Assembly: GCA_025350365.1 (NCBI GenBank)
Contig: JANXXY010000479.1
Location: 1 to 20,051, forward strand
Origin: Bacteroidales bacterium
GTDB lineage: Bacteria; Bacteroidota; Bacteroidia; Bacteroidales; JAAUTT01
DNA length: 20,051 nucleotides
Reading direction: 5' to 3'
The notes under the pieces were generated by a model. It worked only from the letters and a program-made list of their open reading frames with translations, did no database searches and was not told the DNA's origin. Positions 1 to 7,285 of the stretch are shown here, piece by piece. Each line of letters opens with the position of its first letter. Position 1 is the first letter of the stretch. The translations under genes were made by a program, and so were the position numbers.

Positions 1-46
1 GCGCACCCGAACCAAGTACAATTACTTTCTTTATGCTTTTGTCCAT
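1..46 (-). CDS. carB: Carbamoyl-phosphate synthase large subunit, first 15 codons (partial)
   Basis: The minus strand opens an ATG at 46 and reads MDKSIKKVIVLGSGA before the window ends. This closely resembles the N-terminus of bacterial CarB, where IKKVLVLGSGA is followed by the first ATP-grasp half. CarB makes carbamoyl phosphate from bicarbonate, glutamine-derived ammonia and two ATP. The product feeds the ArgF' reaction encoded at 6310-7260, so the neighbourhood fits. Only 15 residues are visible, and a short GSGA-type N-terminus could also begin a nucleotide-binding dehydrogenase, so the call is provisional. A minus-strand TAAGTTTG (137-144) matches the Bacteroidetes -7 box but has no TTG at the right distance. 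Confidence 0.55.
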   Translation of the reverse strand, partial: MDKSIKKVIVLGSGA

Positions 47-359
47 TTACGTGTTGATTTTATAAGATTAACTGAAATTTTTATTGAATGAGCAACTAAA
101 TGATCTGGCGATTTGTATGAAAAAATCACACCATTTCAAACTTAAATTCTCATTCACAAAACTTTGTGGGCACAACCTAACAAAATTTCAGGGTGTAAAA
201 ATATATGTTTTGCAGCACTTAATAAAATTTAATTTTGCATACAAATTAAAAAAGAGAACATTTTTGTCTGTAATATGCCATGTAATCTTAATTTTTCCAA
301 ATTTGGAATTCCAAAAAAAACCCATACGTTTGCATAAATTTTAAAATTAGGCATTTAAA
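47..359. other. Divergent intergenic region carB / exbB
   Basis: This 313-bp AT-rich gap separates two divergent genes. It carries the exbB promoter (302-333) and a possible carB -7 box on the minus strand (137-144). A plus-strand open frame at 84-344 has low-complexity K/F/L-rich composition and overlaps the promoter, so it is not called as a gene. Confidence 0.6.
302..333 (+). promoter_or_regulatory. Bacteroidetes-type promoter for exbB-exbD
   Basis: TTTG at 302-305 is followed by a 19-bp spacer and TACGTTTG at 325-332. This fits the -33 TTTG / -7 TAnnTTTG consensus used by the Bacteroidetes primary sigma factor. Transcription would start near 340, leaving about 20 nt before the ATG at 360. 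It is the only site in the window where both boxes and the spacing agree exactly. Confidence 0.65.
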
Positions 360-1064
360 ATGATTTCTCTAACTACAATTTTGCAGGTATCCGAAACATT
401 ACACAAACTCAAAGTTGAGGATGTTGCTAACCATCATCTATCGGTGTTTGACCTTTTAATGAAGGGTGGAGTAATTCTTATTCCGATTGGAATTTTATCC
501 ATAATCGCTATTTATTTGATTGGCGAAAAATATTATATCATTAATAAGGGAACAAAAATAGCTTCCTCGGTTCGGTCAAATTTTAAGCTACATGTTAAAA
601 ATAACGAACCAGAAAAGGCAATGACAGCCCTTTCGGCAGGATCGGGTGCTTACAAGGCAATCTTTACACATTTTCTTAAAAACTTAGGTGGTCCGGTAAG
701 GGAAATTGAAGCTGAGATTGAAAGCGTAAGTAATATTGAGGTATCGAAATTGAACCAAAACCTAAATTATTTGGGAATTATTGCCGGTGTTGCTCCAATG
801 CTTGGTTTTATTGGGACTATCTCAGGAATTATTAAAATATTTTACAATATTTCGGTAACAGATAACATTAGCATCGGAATTATATCTGGCGGTTTATACG
901 AGAAAATGATTTCGAGCGGGAGTGGTTTAATTGTCGGAGTAATTGCTTATTGCGGTTACCATGTGTTAAATATGAAACTTGATCGTTTTATCTCTTTTGT
1001 AGAAGCTGAATCGTTTGAGATTTTAAATTCCGTAAAGGAATTAAGGGCGAAAAAAGAGGAATAA
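360..1064 (+). CDS. exbB: MotA/TolQ/ExbB-family proton channel protein
   Basis: This 234-residue inner-membrane protein of the ExbB/TolQ family forms, with ExbD, a proton-driven motor that energises TonB or Tol complexes. Three hydrophobic segments are visible at about residues 34-56, 138-162 and 184-206, with a cytoplasmic loop of about 80 residues between the first two. The second segment carries the family signature APMLGFIGTISGII (145-158), which lines the ion path, and the third has the Gly/Ser-rich stretch ISSGSGLIVGVIA. Length is normal for the family. The gene follows a consensus promoter and lies 39 bp before exbD, so the two are cotranscribed. No tonB or tolB is adjacent, so whether it serves TonB, Tol or another partner cannot be decided here. 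Confidence 0.9.
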   Translation: MISLTTILQVSETLHKLKVEDVANHHLSVFDLLMKGGVILIPIGILSIIAIYLIGEKYYIINKGTKIASSVRSNFKLHVKNNEPEKAMTALSAGSGAYKAIFTHFLKNLGGPVREIEAEIESVSNIEVSKLNQNLNYLGIIAGVAPMLGFIGTISGIIKIFYNISVTDNISIGIISGGLYEKMISSGSGLIVGVIAYCGYHVLNMKLDRFISFVEAESFEILNSVKELRAKKEE

Positions 1065-1103
1065 TTTACTGATGTTTTACCAAAACTTACGATTTATTAA
1101 GTT

Positions 1104-1499
1104 ATGAAGATTAAACGTAGTCACGATTTTAAAGCTGAGGTAGCAACGGCATCATTAAACGACATTATGTTTTTTCTGTTGCTGTTCTTTCTTATCGTTG
1201 CGACTTTTGCTAACCCAAATGTAATTAAATTGATGCTACCGAAAGCCAGTTCCAGCCAAACACTTTCGAAGAAACAAATAACACTTTCAATTACTGCTGA
1301 TAAAAAATATTACCTTGATCAATTGATGGTTGCGCCTGCTGATTTAGAACTTGCTTTAACTGAACGAAAGAAAAAGATTAACGATATGACTATTGTGCTT
1401 AGAGCTGATAGCCATTTAACCATTCAAGATTTGGTCGATGTTCTTGAAATTGGTAAACGCGTTGAAGTAAAGATGATTCTGGCTACAGAAAAAGAATAA
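1104..1499 (+). CDS. exbD: ExbD/TolR-family biopolymer transport protein
   Basis: This 131-residue protein has a short charged cytoplasmic N-terminus, one transmembrane helix at about 20-38, and a periplasmic domain (about 45-131). Asp20, in SLNDIMFFLLLFFLIV, sits at the start of the helix where ExbD/TolR proteins carry their essential proton-accepting aspartate. The C-terminal part (ITLSITADKKYYLD, then VLRADSHLTIQDLVDVL) matches the periplasmic ExbD fold. It is the second gene of the exbBD unit and ends 14 bp from the convergent MFS gene. Many Bacteroidetes loci carry two exbD copies and tonB; this one has a single exbD and no tonB. Confidence 0.9.
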   Translation: MKIKRSHDFKAEVATASLNDIMFFLLLFFLIVATFANPNVIKLMLPKASSSQTLSKKQITLSITADKKYYLDQLMVAPADLELALTERKKKINDMTIVLRADSHLTIQDLVDVLEIGKRVEVKMILATEKE

Positions 1500-1532
1500 A
1501 ATTCAATTTGCAATCATTTAACATATTCTTTT
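1490..1532. terminator. Inverted repeat at the exbD / MFS convergent junction
   Basis: AAAAGAATA (1490-1498) and TATTCTTTT (1524-1532) are perfect 9-bp inverted arms around a 25-nt AT-rich spacer. They span the 14-bp gap between convergent genes. T-runs occur on either strand, so it could act in both directions, but it is nearly all A/T with a long loop. Confidence 0.3.
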
Positions 1533-2830
1533 GTAATCAGTTTTGTTCTCACAACAATTACCAGGCTAGCTAGAAAAAATACCGAAAGCAAGAGTGCACT
1601 CAATCGCATACTTCCCGTTACCTGTTCAATAAAACCGAAACATAGCATACCTAATACAATGGCAGCTTTTTCTGTGATATCATAGAAAGTAAAATATGAG
1701 GCTGTATCTTTTGAGTTTTCAGGAATTAATTTTGAATAGGTCGAACGAGCTTGGGATTGGATTCCCCCCATTACTAAACCTACCAATGATGCCAGAATAA
1801 AAAATTGAATATCGTTATGTATGAAATACGCAATAAAACAAACCACTGACCATATGACCAGCATGGCAATCAACGAAAACTTATTTCCTTTCTTTGTTGA
1901 GACCCAACCAAAAAAGGTAGCTCCTATAAGTGCCAGAATTTGAATAAGAAGGATGGTAACAATTAGTTTTGATCCTTCAATGCCCAATTCCTTGCTTCCA
2001 AATAGAGTAGCTACCAGAATGATAGTTTGAACTCCAATACTAAAAAGAAAAAACGAAAGTAAAAACATCAGCATGGTGGTATCCTTTTTTATAATGCTAA
2101 ACACTTTTATAATCTCCTGAAATCCTTTCGTGAAAACGTGCGATTTTATTGTAAAACCTCCCTTGTACTCTTTCAAATGCCAAAACGCTATTTGAGCAAT
2201 CGCAAACCACCAAATCCCTACCTCAACAAAGGCGAATTTTATGGCATCTAATTTTCCTGAAAAACCGAATTTTTGATAATTTTCTATACAATACAAGTTG
2301 AAAATTAACAGAAGCATACTCCCTCCATAACCCCAAGAAAAGCCTCTAGCACTTATTTTATCATGCCTGTCTGGCGTTGCAATAATCGGTAAAAAAGAAT
2401 TATAGTATACCAACGAACCTGCAAATCCGACTACTGCCACTGCTGGAAGTACTACTCCAAAAATAATATTATTACCGTTAAACCAATATAATCCAATGCA
2501 GGATAATGAACCAATTAAAGTAAAAAAATGCATAAAGCGTTTTCGATATCCTCCCATATCAGCAATACCTGAGAGCAGTGGAGTTAAAAAGATAATGAGG
2601 AAATAACCAAAGGCAATAAAATAGTCATATAGAACCGTATTTTTGATACTTATGCCCATAAAAGATACCAAATCCGAACCCCATGTTTGTTTGGTAATGG
2701 CTTGATAATATATTGGATATAAGACTGTACTTATACTTAAACTATATGCTGAATTAGCAATATCATATGAACACCAAGCATTTATTATTTTTCTATTATT
2801 TTTTTCAGGAATCAAATCTACAATCCTCAT
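1514..2830 (-). CDS. MFS transporter, UMF1/Atg22-like family
   Basis: This 438-residue polytopic membrane protein is rich in hydrophobic helices (about 12). Near the N-terminus, WCSYDIANSAYSLSI matches the W-x-x-YD-x-ANSAY signature of the UMF1 (Atg22-related) branch of the major facilitator superfamily. An MFS motif-A-like loop, GIADMGGYRKRF, follows the second helix, and a weaker counterpart (FFGWVSTKKGNKFS) starts the second half. Family members are thought to export small molecules such as amino acids or sugars; the substrate cannot be read from sequence. The gene lies 35 bp downstream of the restored end of the YhcH-like gene on the same strand, so they probably form one transcript. Confidence 0.85.
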   Translation of the reverse strand: MRIVDLIPEKNNRKIINAWCSYDIANSAYSLSISTVLYPIYYQAITKQTWGSDLVSFMGISIKNTVLYDYFIAFGYFLIIFLTPLLSGIADMGGYRKRFMHFFTLIGSLSCIGLYWFNGNNIIFGVVLPAVAVVGFAGSLVYYNSFLPIIATPDRHDKISARGFSWGYGGSMLLLIFNLYCIENYQKFGFSGKLDAIKFAFVEVGIWWFAIAQIAFWHLKEYKGGFTIKSHVFTKGFQEIIKVFSIIKKDTTMLMFLLSFFLFSIGVQTIILVATLFGSKELGIEGSKLIVTILLIQILALIGATFFGWVSTKKGNKFSLIAMLVIWSVVCFIAYFIHNDIQFFILASLVGLVMGGIQSQARSTYSKLIPENSKDTASYFTFYDITEKAAIVLGMLCFGFIEQVTGSMRLSALLLSVFFLASLVIVVRTKLITKEYVK

Positions 2831-2865
2831 AGATAAGTTGATAAAATGGGTTTAAATTAAATGCA

Positions 2866-2943
2866 TTATTTCGCCAGTATTTTCACTACAACTTTTTTGG
2901 TTTTTTCAAAACCTACTATTTTAATATTTGGCCTAAGTGCATC
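2866..2943 (-). pseudogene. Out-of-frame C-terminus of the YhcH-like gene
   Basis: Reading the minus strand one base out of phase from 2943 gives 25 codons beginning DALRPNIKIVGFE and ending TKKVVVKILAK, then TAA at 2868-2866. This matches the conserved family end (FFP-x-D-x-H-R-P, then (V/I)-x-K-(V/I)-V-V-K). The phase break lies in or just after a run of six T and three C on the coding strand (2956-2948). Removing one base there restores a protein of about 200 residues. The position usually occupied by the motif His is Leu (CTT), a second departure from the family. Confidence 0.7.
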
Positions 2944-3472
2944 GGTTGGGAAAAAAGATTAAAAACGTACCGGGTTCAGCTATATAAAACTTGCCGTTTG
3001 AAGCATCGCCAAAGCCAACATCTTTAGTTTCATTGTATGGAGTTGTTATCGAAAGGCTTTCAACAGGAGTAGTTCCCATTTTTTCTTTTCCTTTTATAAC
3101 ATATTGAATATCGATATATTTCTTGTGAAACTCCCATTTAGTATCTTCAAAAGATTTAGTTGGAATTTCAGTTACCGATGCAAAAACTGAGTCGCCATTA
3201 ATAACATGCTTTCCTACAGAAATAGTATCGAGGTTGGTTTTTTTTAAGTACGAAAATGCCTTATCTAACAAATATTTATTTTTTTGATACTGAATATAGA
3301 ATTCCACTTTATTTACACCTTCGAAAGGTTTTAGCGCTAATCCGTTTAAATAATTCTGACTCTTAAACCATTGATCTGTTTTTTTCAAAAGCTCTGCATC
3401 TTGAGCATTAATTAAGGTATGACATGAAAATAGAGCAATCAGGATCGCCAAAGACTTTAAAATAGTATTCAT
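2933..3472 (-). CDS. YhcH/YjgK/YiaL (NanQ-type) family protein, secreted, C-terminally frameshifted
   Basis: The open frame gives 179 residues with a signal peptide (about 1-23, cleavage near NAQ), so the product is probably periplasmic. Family hallmarks are HKKYIDIQYVIKGKEKMG (116-133), supplying His and Glu of the cupin-like metal site, and GTFLIFFP (168-175). E. coli YhcH (NanQ) acts as a sialic-acid anomerase; other members sit in sugar catabolism. Homologues continue after FFP with a D-x-H-R-P segment and a VKKVVVK-type strand. Here the frame instead ends NRCT-stop, while the missing end is encoded in the +1 frame (see 2866-2943). It is either a recent pseudogene, a frameshifting gene or a sequence error. 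Confidence 0.75.
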   Translation of the reverse strand: MNTILKSLAILIALFSCHTLINAQDAELLKKTDQWFKSQNYLNGLALKPFEGVNKVEFYIQYQKNKYLLDKAFSYLKKTNLDTISVGKHVINGDSVFASVTEIPTKSFEDTKWEFHKKYIDIQYVIKGKEKMGTTPVESLSITTPYNETKDVGFGDASNGKFYIAEPGTFLIFFPNRCT

Positions 3473-3811
3473 TTTTATCTGTAAAGTTTGTTTGGGGAAA
3501 GATACATAAAAATTAGTACTTGTTTTTTACAGGATAGCATTTTTTAAATAATGAGAATTGCTTAAAATAGATAGAATCTTTGATTACATAATAGGATTAT
3601 TTCGAATAATATAAAGTATTTTAAATGAGTACGATAAAATAGTTAACTTAAATTTAATGTTTATATTAGGCTATTTTTACTTTCTAAAGAAATTAAATTT
3701 TGAAATAATTCTATAACAACGATTGCACGTAATCATTTTTCATGCATTCGTTACTAATTTTTATGAGTTAACATTAATTCCAGTTTCTTTTGATTTTAAA
3801 TTTGTCTAACA
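3473..3811. other. Intergenic region between argH and the YhcH-like gene
   Basis: This is 339 bp of very AT-rich DNA between two minus-strand genes. It must hold the end of the arg/pro transcript and the start of the YhcH-MFS transcript. The only structure seen is a short AT-only inverted repeat, ATTATT-TCG-AATAAT (3596-3610). No convincing terminator, no consensus promoter and no gene were found. Confidence 0.5.
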
Positions 3812-5143
3812 CTATTTTACAAGTTCAAAAAGAATTTCGGATGTTTTTTCGAAATTGAACAAACTAAAAGATAGCTTCATTTTTTCTGAAATCTGTTCAT
3901 TACACAAATTGCCAATACTACCCTCATGAGTATGTTCAACATTCATTTCAGGATTATAGCTACCGTCTTTAATATTCTTGCTTACAATTTTATATGCATC
4001 ACGAAATGGTGTTCCCTGGAGTACGAGTTTGTTTAGTACATCAACACTGAATAGATATTTGTAACGACCATCTTCCAGTATATTTCGATTGATAATGAGT
4101 TTTTCCATCATAAACGCAGCGATGTCAATACAACTCCGTAACTCTGCAAATGCAGGGAAAATTGTTTCCTTTAGAAGTTGTAAATCTCTGAAATAACCAG
4201 ATGGAAGGTTGGCTAACATTATTGTGATGTCATTGGGTAATGCCTGTATTTTATTGCATTTGGCACGGATAAGCTCAAACACATCGGGGTTTTTTTTATG
4301 TGGCATTATGCTTGAACCAGTAGTATATTCGTCGGGTAAACTTAAAAATCCGAAGTTCTGGCTCATGTAAAGGCATACATCCATTGCAAGGCGGGACAAG
4401 GTAGCTGCAACTGAGGACATGGCAAAAGCTGCTATTTTCTCGGTTTTGCCTCTGCCCATTTGGGCGTAAACTACATTGTAACTTAGGTTTTCGAATCCTA
4501 ATAATTGAGTAGTTAGGGTGCGGTTAAGTGGAAACGAGGACCCATAACCTGCTGCGGAGCCCAATGGATTCTGGTTAGCAATTTTATAGGCAGTATGTAG
4601 CATTAACATATCGTCGGTGAGGCTTTCAGCATAAGCACCAAACCACAACCCAAAAGATGATGGCATAGCCACCTGCAAATGCGTATAACCGGGTAATAAA
4701 ACCTCCTTATAACGCTCACTTTGTGCGATGAGTGCATCAAAAAGTTTTTTTACCGATTCAACCGTTTTCTGAATCTCACTTCTAATAAATAATTTACTGT
4801 CAACCAGTACCTGATCGTTACGCGATCGGCCGGCATGAACTTTCTTTCCAAGATCGCCCAGTTTATTAGTAAGCATCAGTTCTACTTGTGAGTGAATATC
4901 TTCTACACCTTCTTCTATAGTAAAACTTCCAGCTTTTATTTTGTAATATATTTCCGAAAGTTCTTTTTTCAACAAAGGAAGTTCATCTTTACCAATAAGC
5001 CCGATGGTTTCAAGCATGGTTATGTGTGCGATGGTTCCAAGCACGTCAAATTCGGCAAGGTAGAGATCCATTTCACGATCACTGCCAACCGTAAACCGTT
5101 CAATCCATTCGTTAACTGTTGTTCCTTTGTCCCAGAGTTTCAT
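3812..5143 (-). CDS. argH: Argininosuccinate lyase
   Basis: This 443-residue member of the fumarase/aspartase superfamily splits argininosuccinate into arginine and fumarate, the last step of arginine synthesis, in the cytoplasm. The signature GSSIMPHKKNPD (276-287) carries the catalytic serine loop. HAGRSRND (103-110) and PGYTHLQ (151-157, with the catalytic His155) are also intact. Length is slightly below the ~460 of E. coli ArgH, the shortening being at the C-terminus. It is the last gene of the operon, 27 bp after argE. The start MKLWDKGTT fits the usual N-terminus. Confidence 0.96.
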   Translation of the reverse strand: MKLWDKGTTVNEWIERFTVGSDREMDLYLAEFDVLGTIAHITMLETIGLIGKDELPLLKKELSEIYYKIKAGSFTIEEGVEDIHSQVELMLTNKLGDLGKKVHAGRSRNDQVLVDSKLFIRSEIQKTVESVKKLFDALIAQSERYKEVLLPGYTHLQVAMPSSFGLWFGAYAESLTDDMLMLHTAYKIANQNPLGSAAGYGSSFPLNRTLTTQLLGFENLSYNVVYAQMGRGKTEKIAAFAMSSVAATLSRLAMDVCLYMSQNFGFLSLPDEYTTGSSIMPHKKNPDVFELIRAKCNKIQALPNDITIMLANLPSGYFRDLQLLKETIFPAFAELRSCIDIAAFMMEKLIINRNILEDGRYKYLFSVDVLNKLVLQGTPFRDAYKIVSKNIKDGSYNPEMNVEHTHEGSIGNLCNEQISEKMKLSFSLFNFEKTSEILFELVK

Positions 5144-5170
5144 GTATAAATTGGTTTTTAAAATTCAAAA

Positions 5171-6232
5171 TTAGGATAAAACTAAATCGTTCAACAGCTC
5201 TATATATGTTGATATCCCTTTTTTAATCTCATCAAGTTCAATGTATTCGTTTGCCGTGTGGGAACGTGCCGAATCTCCCGGCCCGATTTTCATGGATGTT
5301 AATCGCATCACCGCCTGATCGGATGTGGTTGGCGATCCGTAATAAGTCAGTCCCAACCCCAGTCCACGCTTGACAAGCGGATGGTTAAGAGGAATGAATG
5401 ATGAATTATGCCGCAAGGACCGGGGTGTTACTTCCGAATGTTTCATGTGGCTAATAATGAGTTCCAGAGATTGTTCATTTGTGTATTGCTCGTTGGTACG
5501 AACATCTACTACATAAGAGCATATATCGGGAACCACATTATGTTGATAACCCGCATTAATCATTGTAACCGATGTTTTTACTTTTCCAAGAATTTCGGAT
5601 TTCTTTGGGAATTGAAATGTCTGGAACCATTCAATGTCTTCCATTGCCAGATATATAGGATTGAGGCCTTCGTCACGTGCCGCATGACCAGTTTTACCCA
5701 TAACTTTGCAATCAAGTACCATCAATCCTTTCTCTGCAATAGCCATTTGCATTTGGGTAGGTTCGCCTACAATAGCCAGATCAATTTTTCCAAGATAGGG
5801 CAATATGCTGATAACTCCACCTAATCCGGTAATCTCTTCTTCAGCTGTTGCACTATAAATGAGGTTATAGGGTCGGTTGGGTTGTTTGGACAATTCAAAA
5901 AATGCCATCATCTGACTTACCACTGATGCCCCCGCATCATTACTACCCAATCCGTATAGTTTTCCATCTTTTTCTGTTGGTATAAATGGGTCGAAAGTCC
6001 AGGATGATGAGGGTTTTACGGTGTCGTGATGCGAATTAAGCAAAACGGTTGGCAATTTATCCGAAATGAGCGACTGCACCCATACATTGTTTCCATTTCG
6101 TTCAGGGGAAAAACCGTTCGATTGTAAATAATTAAAAATTAAATCGGCAGTTTTGTCCTCTTCCTTGCTTAATGAAGGAATGGCAATAAGCTTTTTTAAA
6201 GTATTTAGAGCCTGTTGATAATAGAATTCCAT
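5171..6232 (-). CDS. argE: M20-family N-acyl-ornithine/citrulline deacylase (ArgE)
   Basis: This 353-residue dinuclear-metal M20 peptidase-family enzyme removes the acyl group from an arginine intermediate. The metal and catalytic residues are in place: the HHD motif (68-70), Asp99 in SNDAG, the EEE run (131-133), Glu157 in VGEPTQ, and His325 in ARSHTANEY. Because the adjacent ArgF' carbamoylates an N-acyl-ornithine, the physiological substrate is probably N-acyl-citrulline (succinyl or acetyl) rather than acetylornithine. That is inferred from context. The gene lies between argF' (77-bp gap) and argH (27-bp gap). Some M20 relatives (LysK, DapE) look similar, but the neighbourhood decides the call. 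Confidence 0.88.
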   Translation of the reverse strand: MEFYYQQALNTLKKLIAIPSLSKEEDKTADLIFNYLQSNGFSPERNGNNVWVQSLISDKLPTVLLNSHHDTVKPSSSWTFDPFIPTEKDGKLYGLGSNDAGASVVSQMMAFFELSKQPNRPYNLIYSATAEEEITGLGGVISILPYLGKIDLAIVGEPTQMQMAIAEKGLMVLDCKVMGKTGHAARDEGLNPIYLAMEDIEWFQTFQFPKKSEILGKVKTSVTMINAGYQHNVVPDICSYVVDVRTNEQYTNEQSLELIISHMKHSEVTPRSLRHNSSFIPLNHPLVKRGLGLGLTYYGSPTTSDQAVMRLTSMKIGPGDSARSHTANEYIELDEIKKGISTYIELLNDLVLS

Positions 6233-6309
6233 TTTATTATTATAGTACTAAAATGATTCGAGAAAACACTCGAATTTAAAATGACAATATAAACTACTTA
6301 TATATTCAA

Positions 6310-7260
6310 TTACTTTAAATTTTCCAAAATTCTTTTAATGATAGTTTGAGCCGAATAAATGCGATTCTCGGCTTCGTCAATCACAATTGAATCAGGGCTG
6401 TCAATGACTTCATCAGTAACAATCATGTTTCGGCGAACAGGAAGACAGTGCATAAATTTGGCCTGATTTGTAAGTTTCATCTTATCTGCTGAAACGGTCC
6501 AGTTTAGGTCCATATTCAAAATCTGACCGTAGTTTTTATAATTCGACCAATTCTTTGCGTAGATAAAATCAGCTCCTTCGAAGGCTTTATTTTGGTTATA
6601 CTCAATTTTTGCACCACAGGTAAATTTTTCGTCAAGCTCGTATCCTTCAGGATGTGTAATCACTACTTCGTATCCGGCAGCAACCGCCCACTCTGCAAAA
6701 GAGTTGGGAACGGCCTGCGGCAATGCTTTTGGATGCGGCGCCCAAGTGAGAACAACTTTTGGGTGCTCTTTTTTTTTATATTCCTCGATAGTGATAACAT
6801 CTGCGAAACTTTGCAGAGGATGCCCTGTAGCGGCTTCCATGCTTACAATGGGAGTTCCGGCATATTGGATAAACTGACCTAACACGTGTTCTGAATAATC
6901 CAATTCCCGGTTTTTCAATCCGGCAAACGAACGAATACCAATGATATCACTATAACGACCGATAACACCGGCAGCTTCTTTGATGTGTTCGGCTTTGTCG
7001 CCATCCATTACTACTCCAAACTCAGTTTCAATTTTCCAACCATCTTCATTAATATTGAGAATGATAGTTTTCATTCCAAGGTTTTCAGCTGCCTTTTGGG
7101 TACTTATGCGAGTACGCAAGCTGGAGTTGAAAAACAATAAACACATGGTTTTGTGTTTACCCAGATTTTCGAATTGATACTGATCTTTCTTGATTTCAAA
7201 TGCCTCTTTCAGCATTTGATTCAAATCGGTTACATCGTGAATGGAAGTGAAATGTTTCAT
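6310..7260 (-). CDS. argF': N-succinylornithine (or N-acetylornithine) carbamoyltransferase
   Basis: This 316-residue transcarbamylase makes N-acyl-citrulline from N-acyl-ornithine and carbamoyl phosphate. The carbamoyl-phosphate loop is SSLRTR (46-51), not the STRTR of ordinary ornithine transcarbamylase. HPLQ (147-150) and HCLP (271-274) are conserved, and the proline-rich loop WAPHPKALPQAVPNSF (173-188) is typical of the acyl-ornithine branch. At position 90, where the Bacteroides fragilis enzyme has Pro and the Xanthomonas acetylornithine enzyme has Glu (its residue 92), this protein has Ala. That favours succinylornithine as substrate. It starts 25 bp after proA and the operon supplies the downstream deacylase. 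Confidence 0.92.
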   Translation of the reverse strand: MKHFTSIHDVTDLNQMLKEAFEIKKDQYQFENLGKHKTMCLLFFNSSLRTRISTQKAAENLGMKTIILNINEDGWKIETEFGVVMDGDKAEHIKEAAGVIGRYSDIIGIRSFAGLKNRELDYSEHVLGQFIQYAGTPIVSMEAATGHPLQSFADVITIEEYKKKEHPKVVLTWAPHPKALPQAVPNSFAEWAVAAGYEVVITHPEGYELDEKFTCGAKIEYNQNKAFEGADFIYAKNWSNYKNYGQILNMDLNWTVSADKMKLTNQAKFMHCLPVRRNMIVTDEVIDSPDSIVIDEAENRIYSAQTIIKRILENLK

Positions 7261-7285
7261 TTATTTATGTATATGGCGCTAAGTG

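Noticed and set aside
84..344. 86-residue plus-strand open frame before exbB
   Set aside because: Low-complexity K/F/L-rich composition, no recognisable motif, and it covers the exbB promoter. It looks like chance in AT-rich DNA.
3596..3610. ATTATT-TCG-AATAAT as terminator of the arg/pro operon
   Set aside because: Only six A/T pairs, about 200 bp beyond the argH stop and without a T-run. Too weak to call.
4892..5149. Plus-strand open frames opposite argH, argE, argF', proA, proB, argG and the Prs-like gene
   Set aside because: All lie antisense to strongly conserved enzymes and none shows a family motif of its own.
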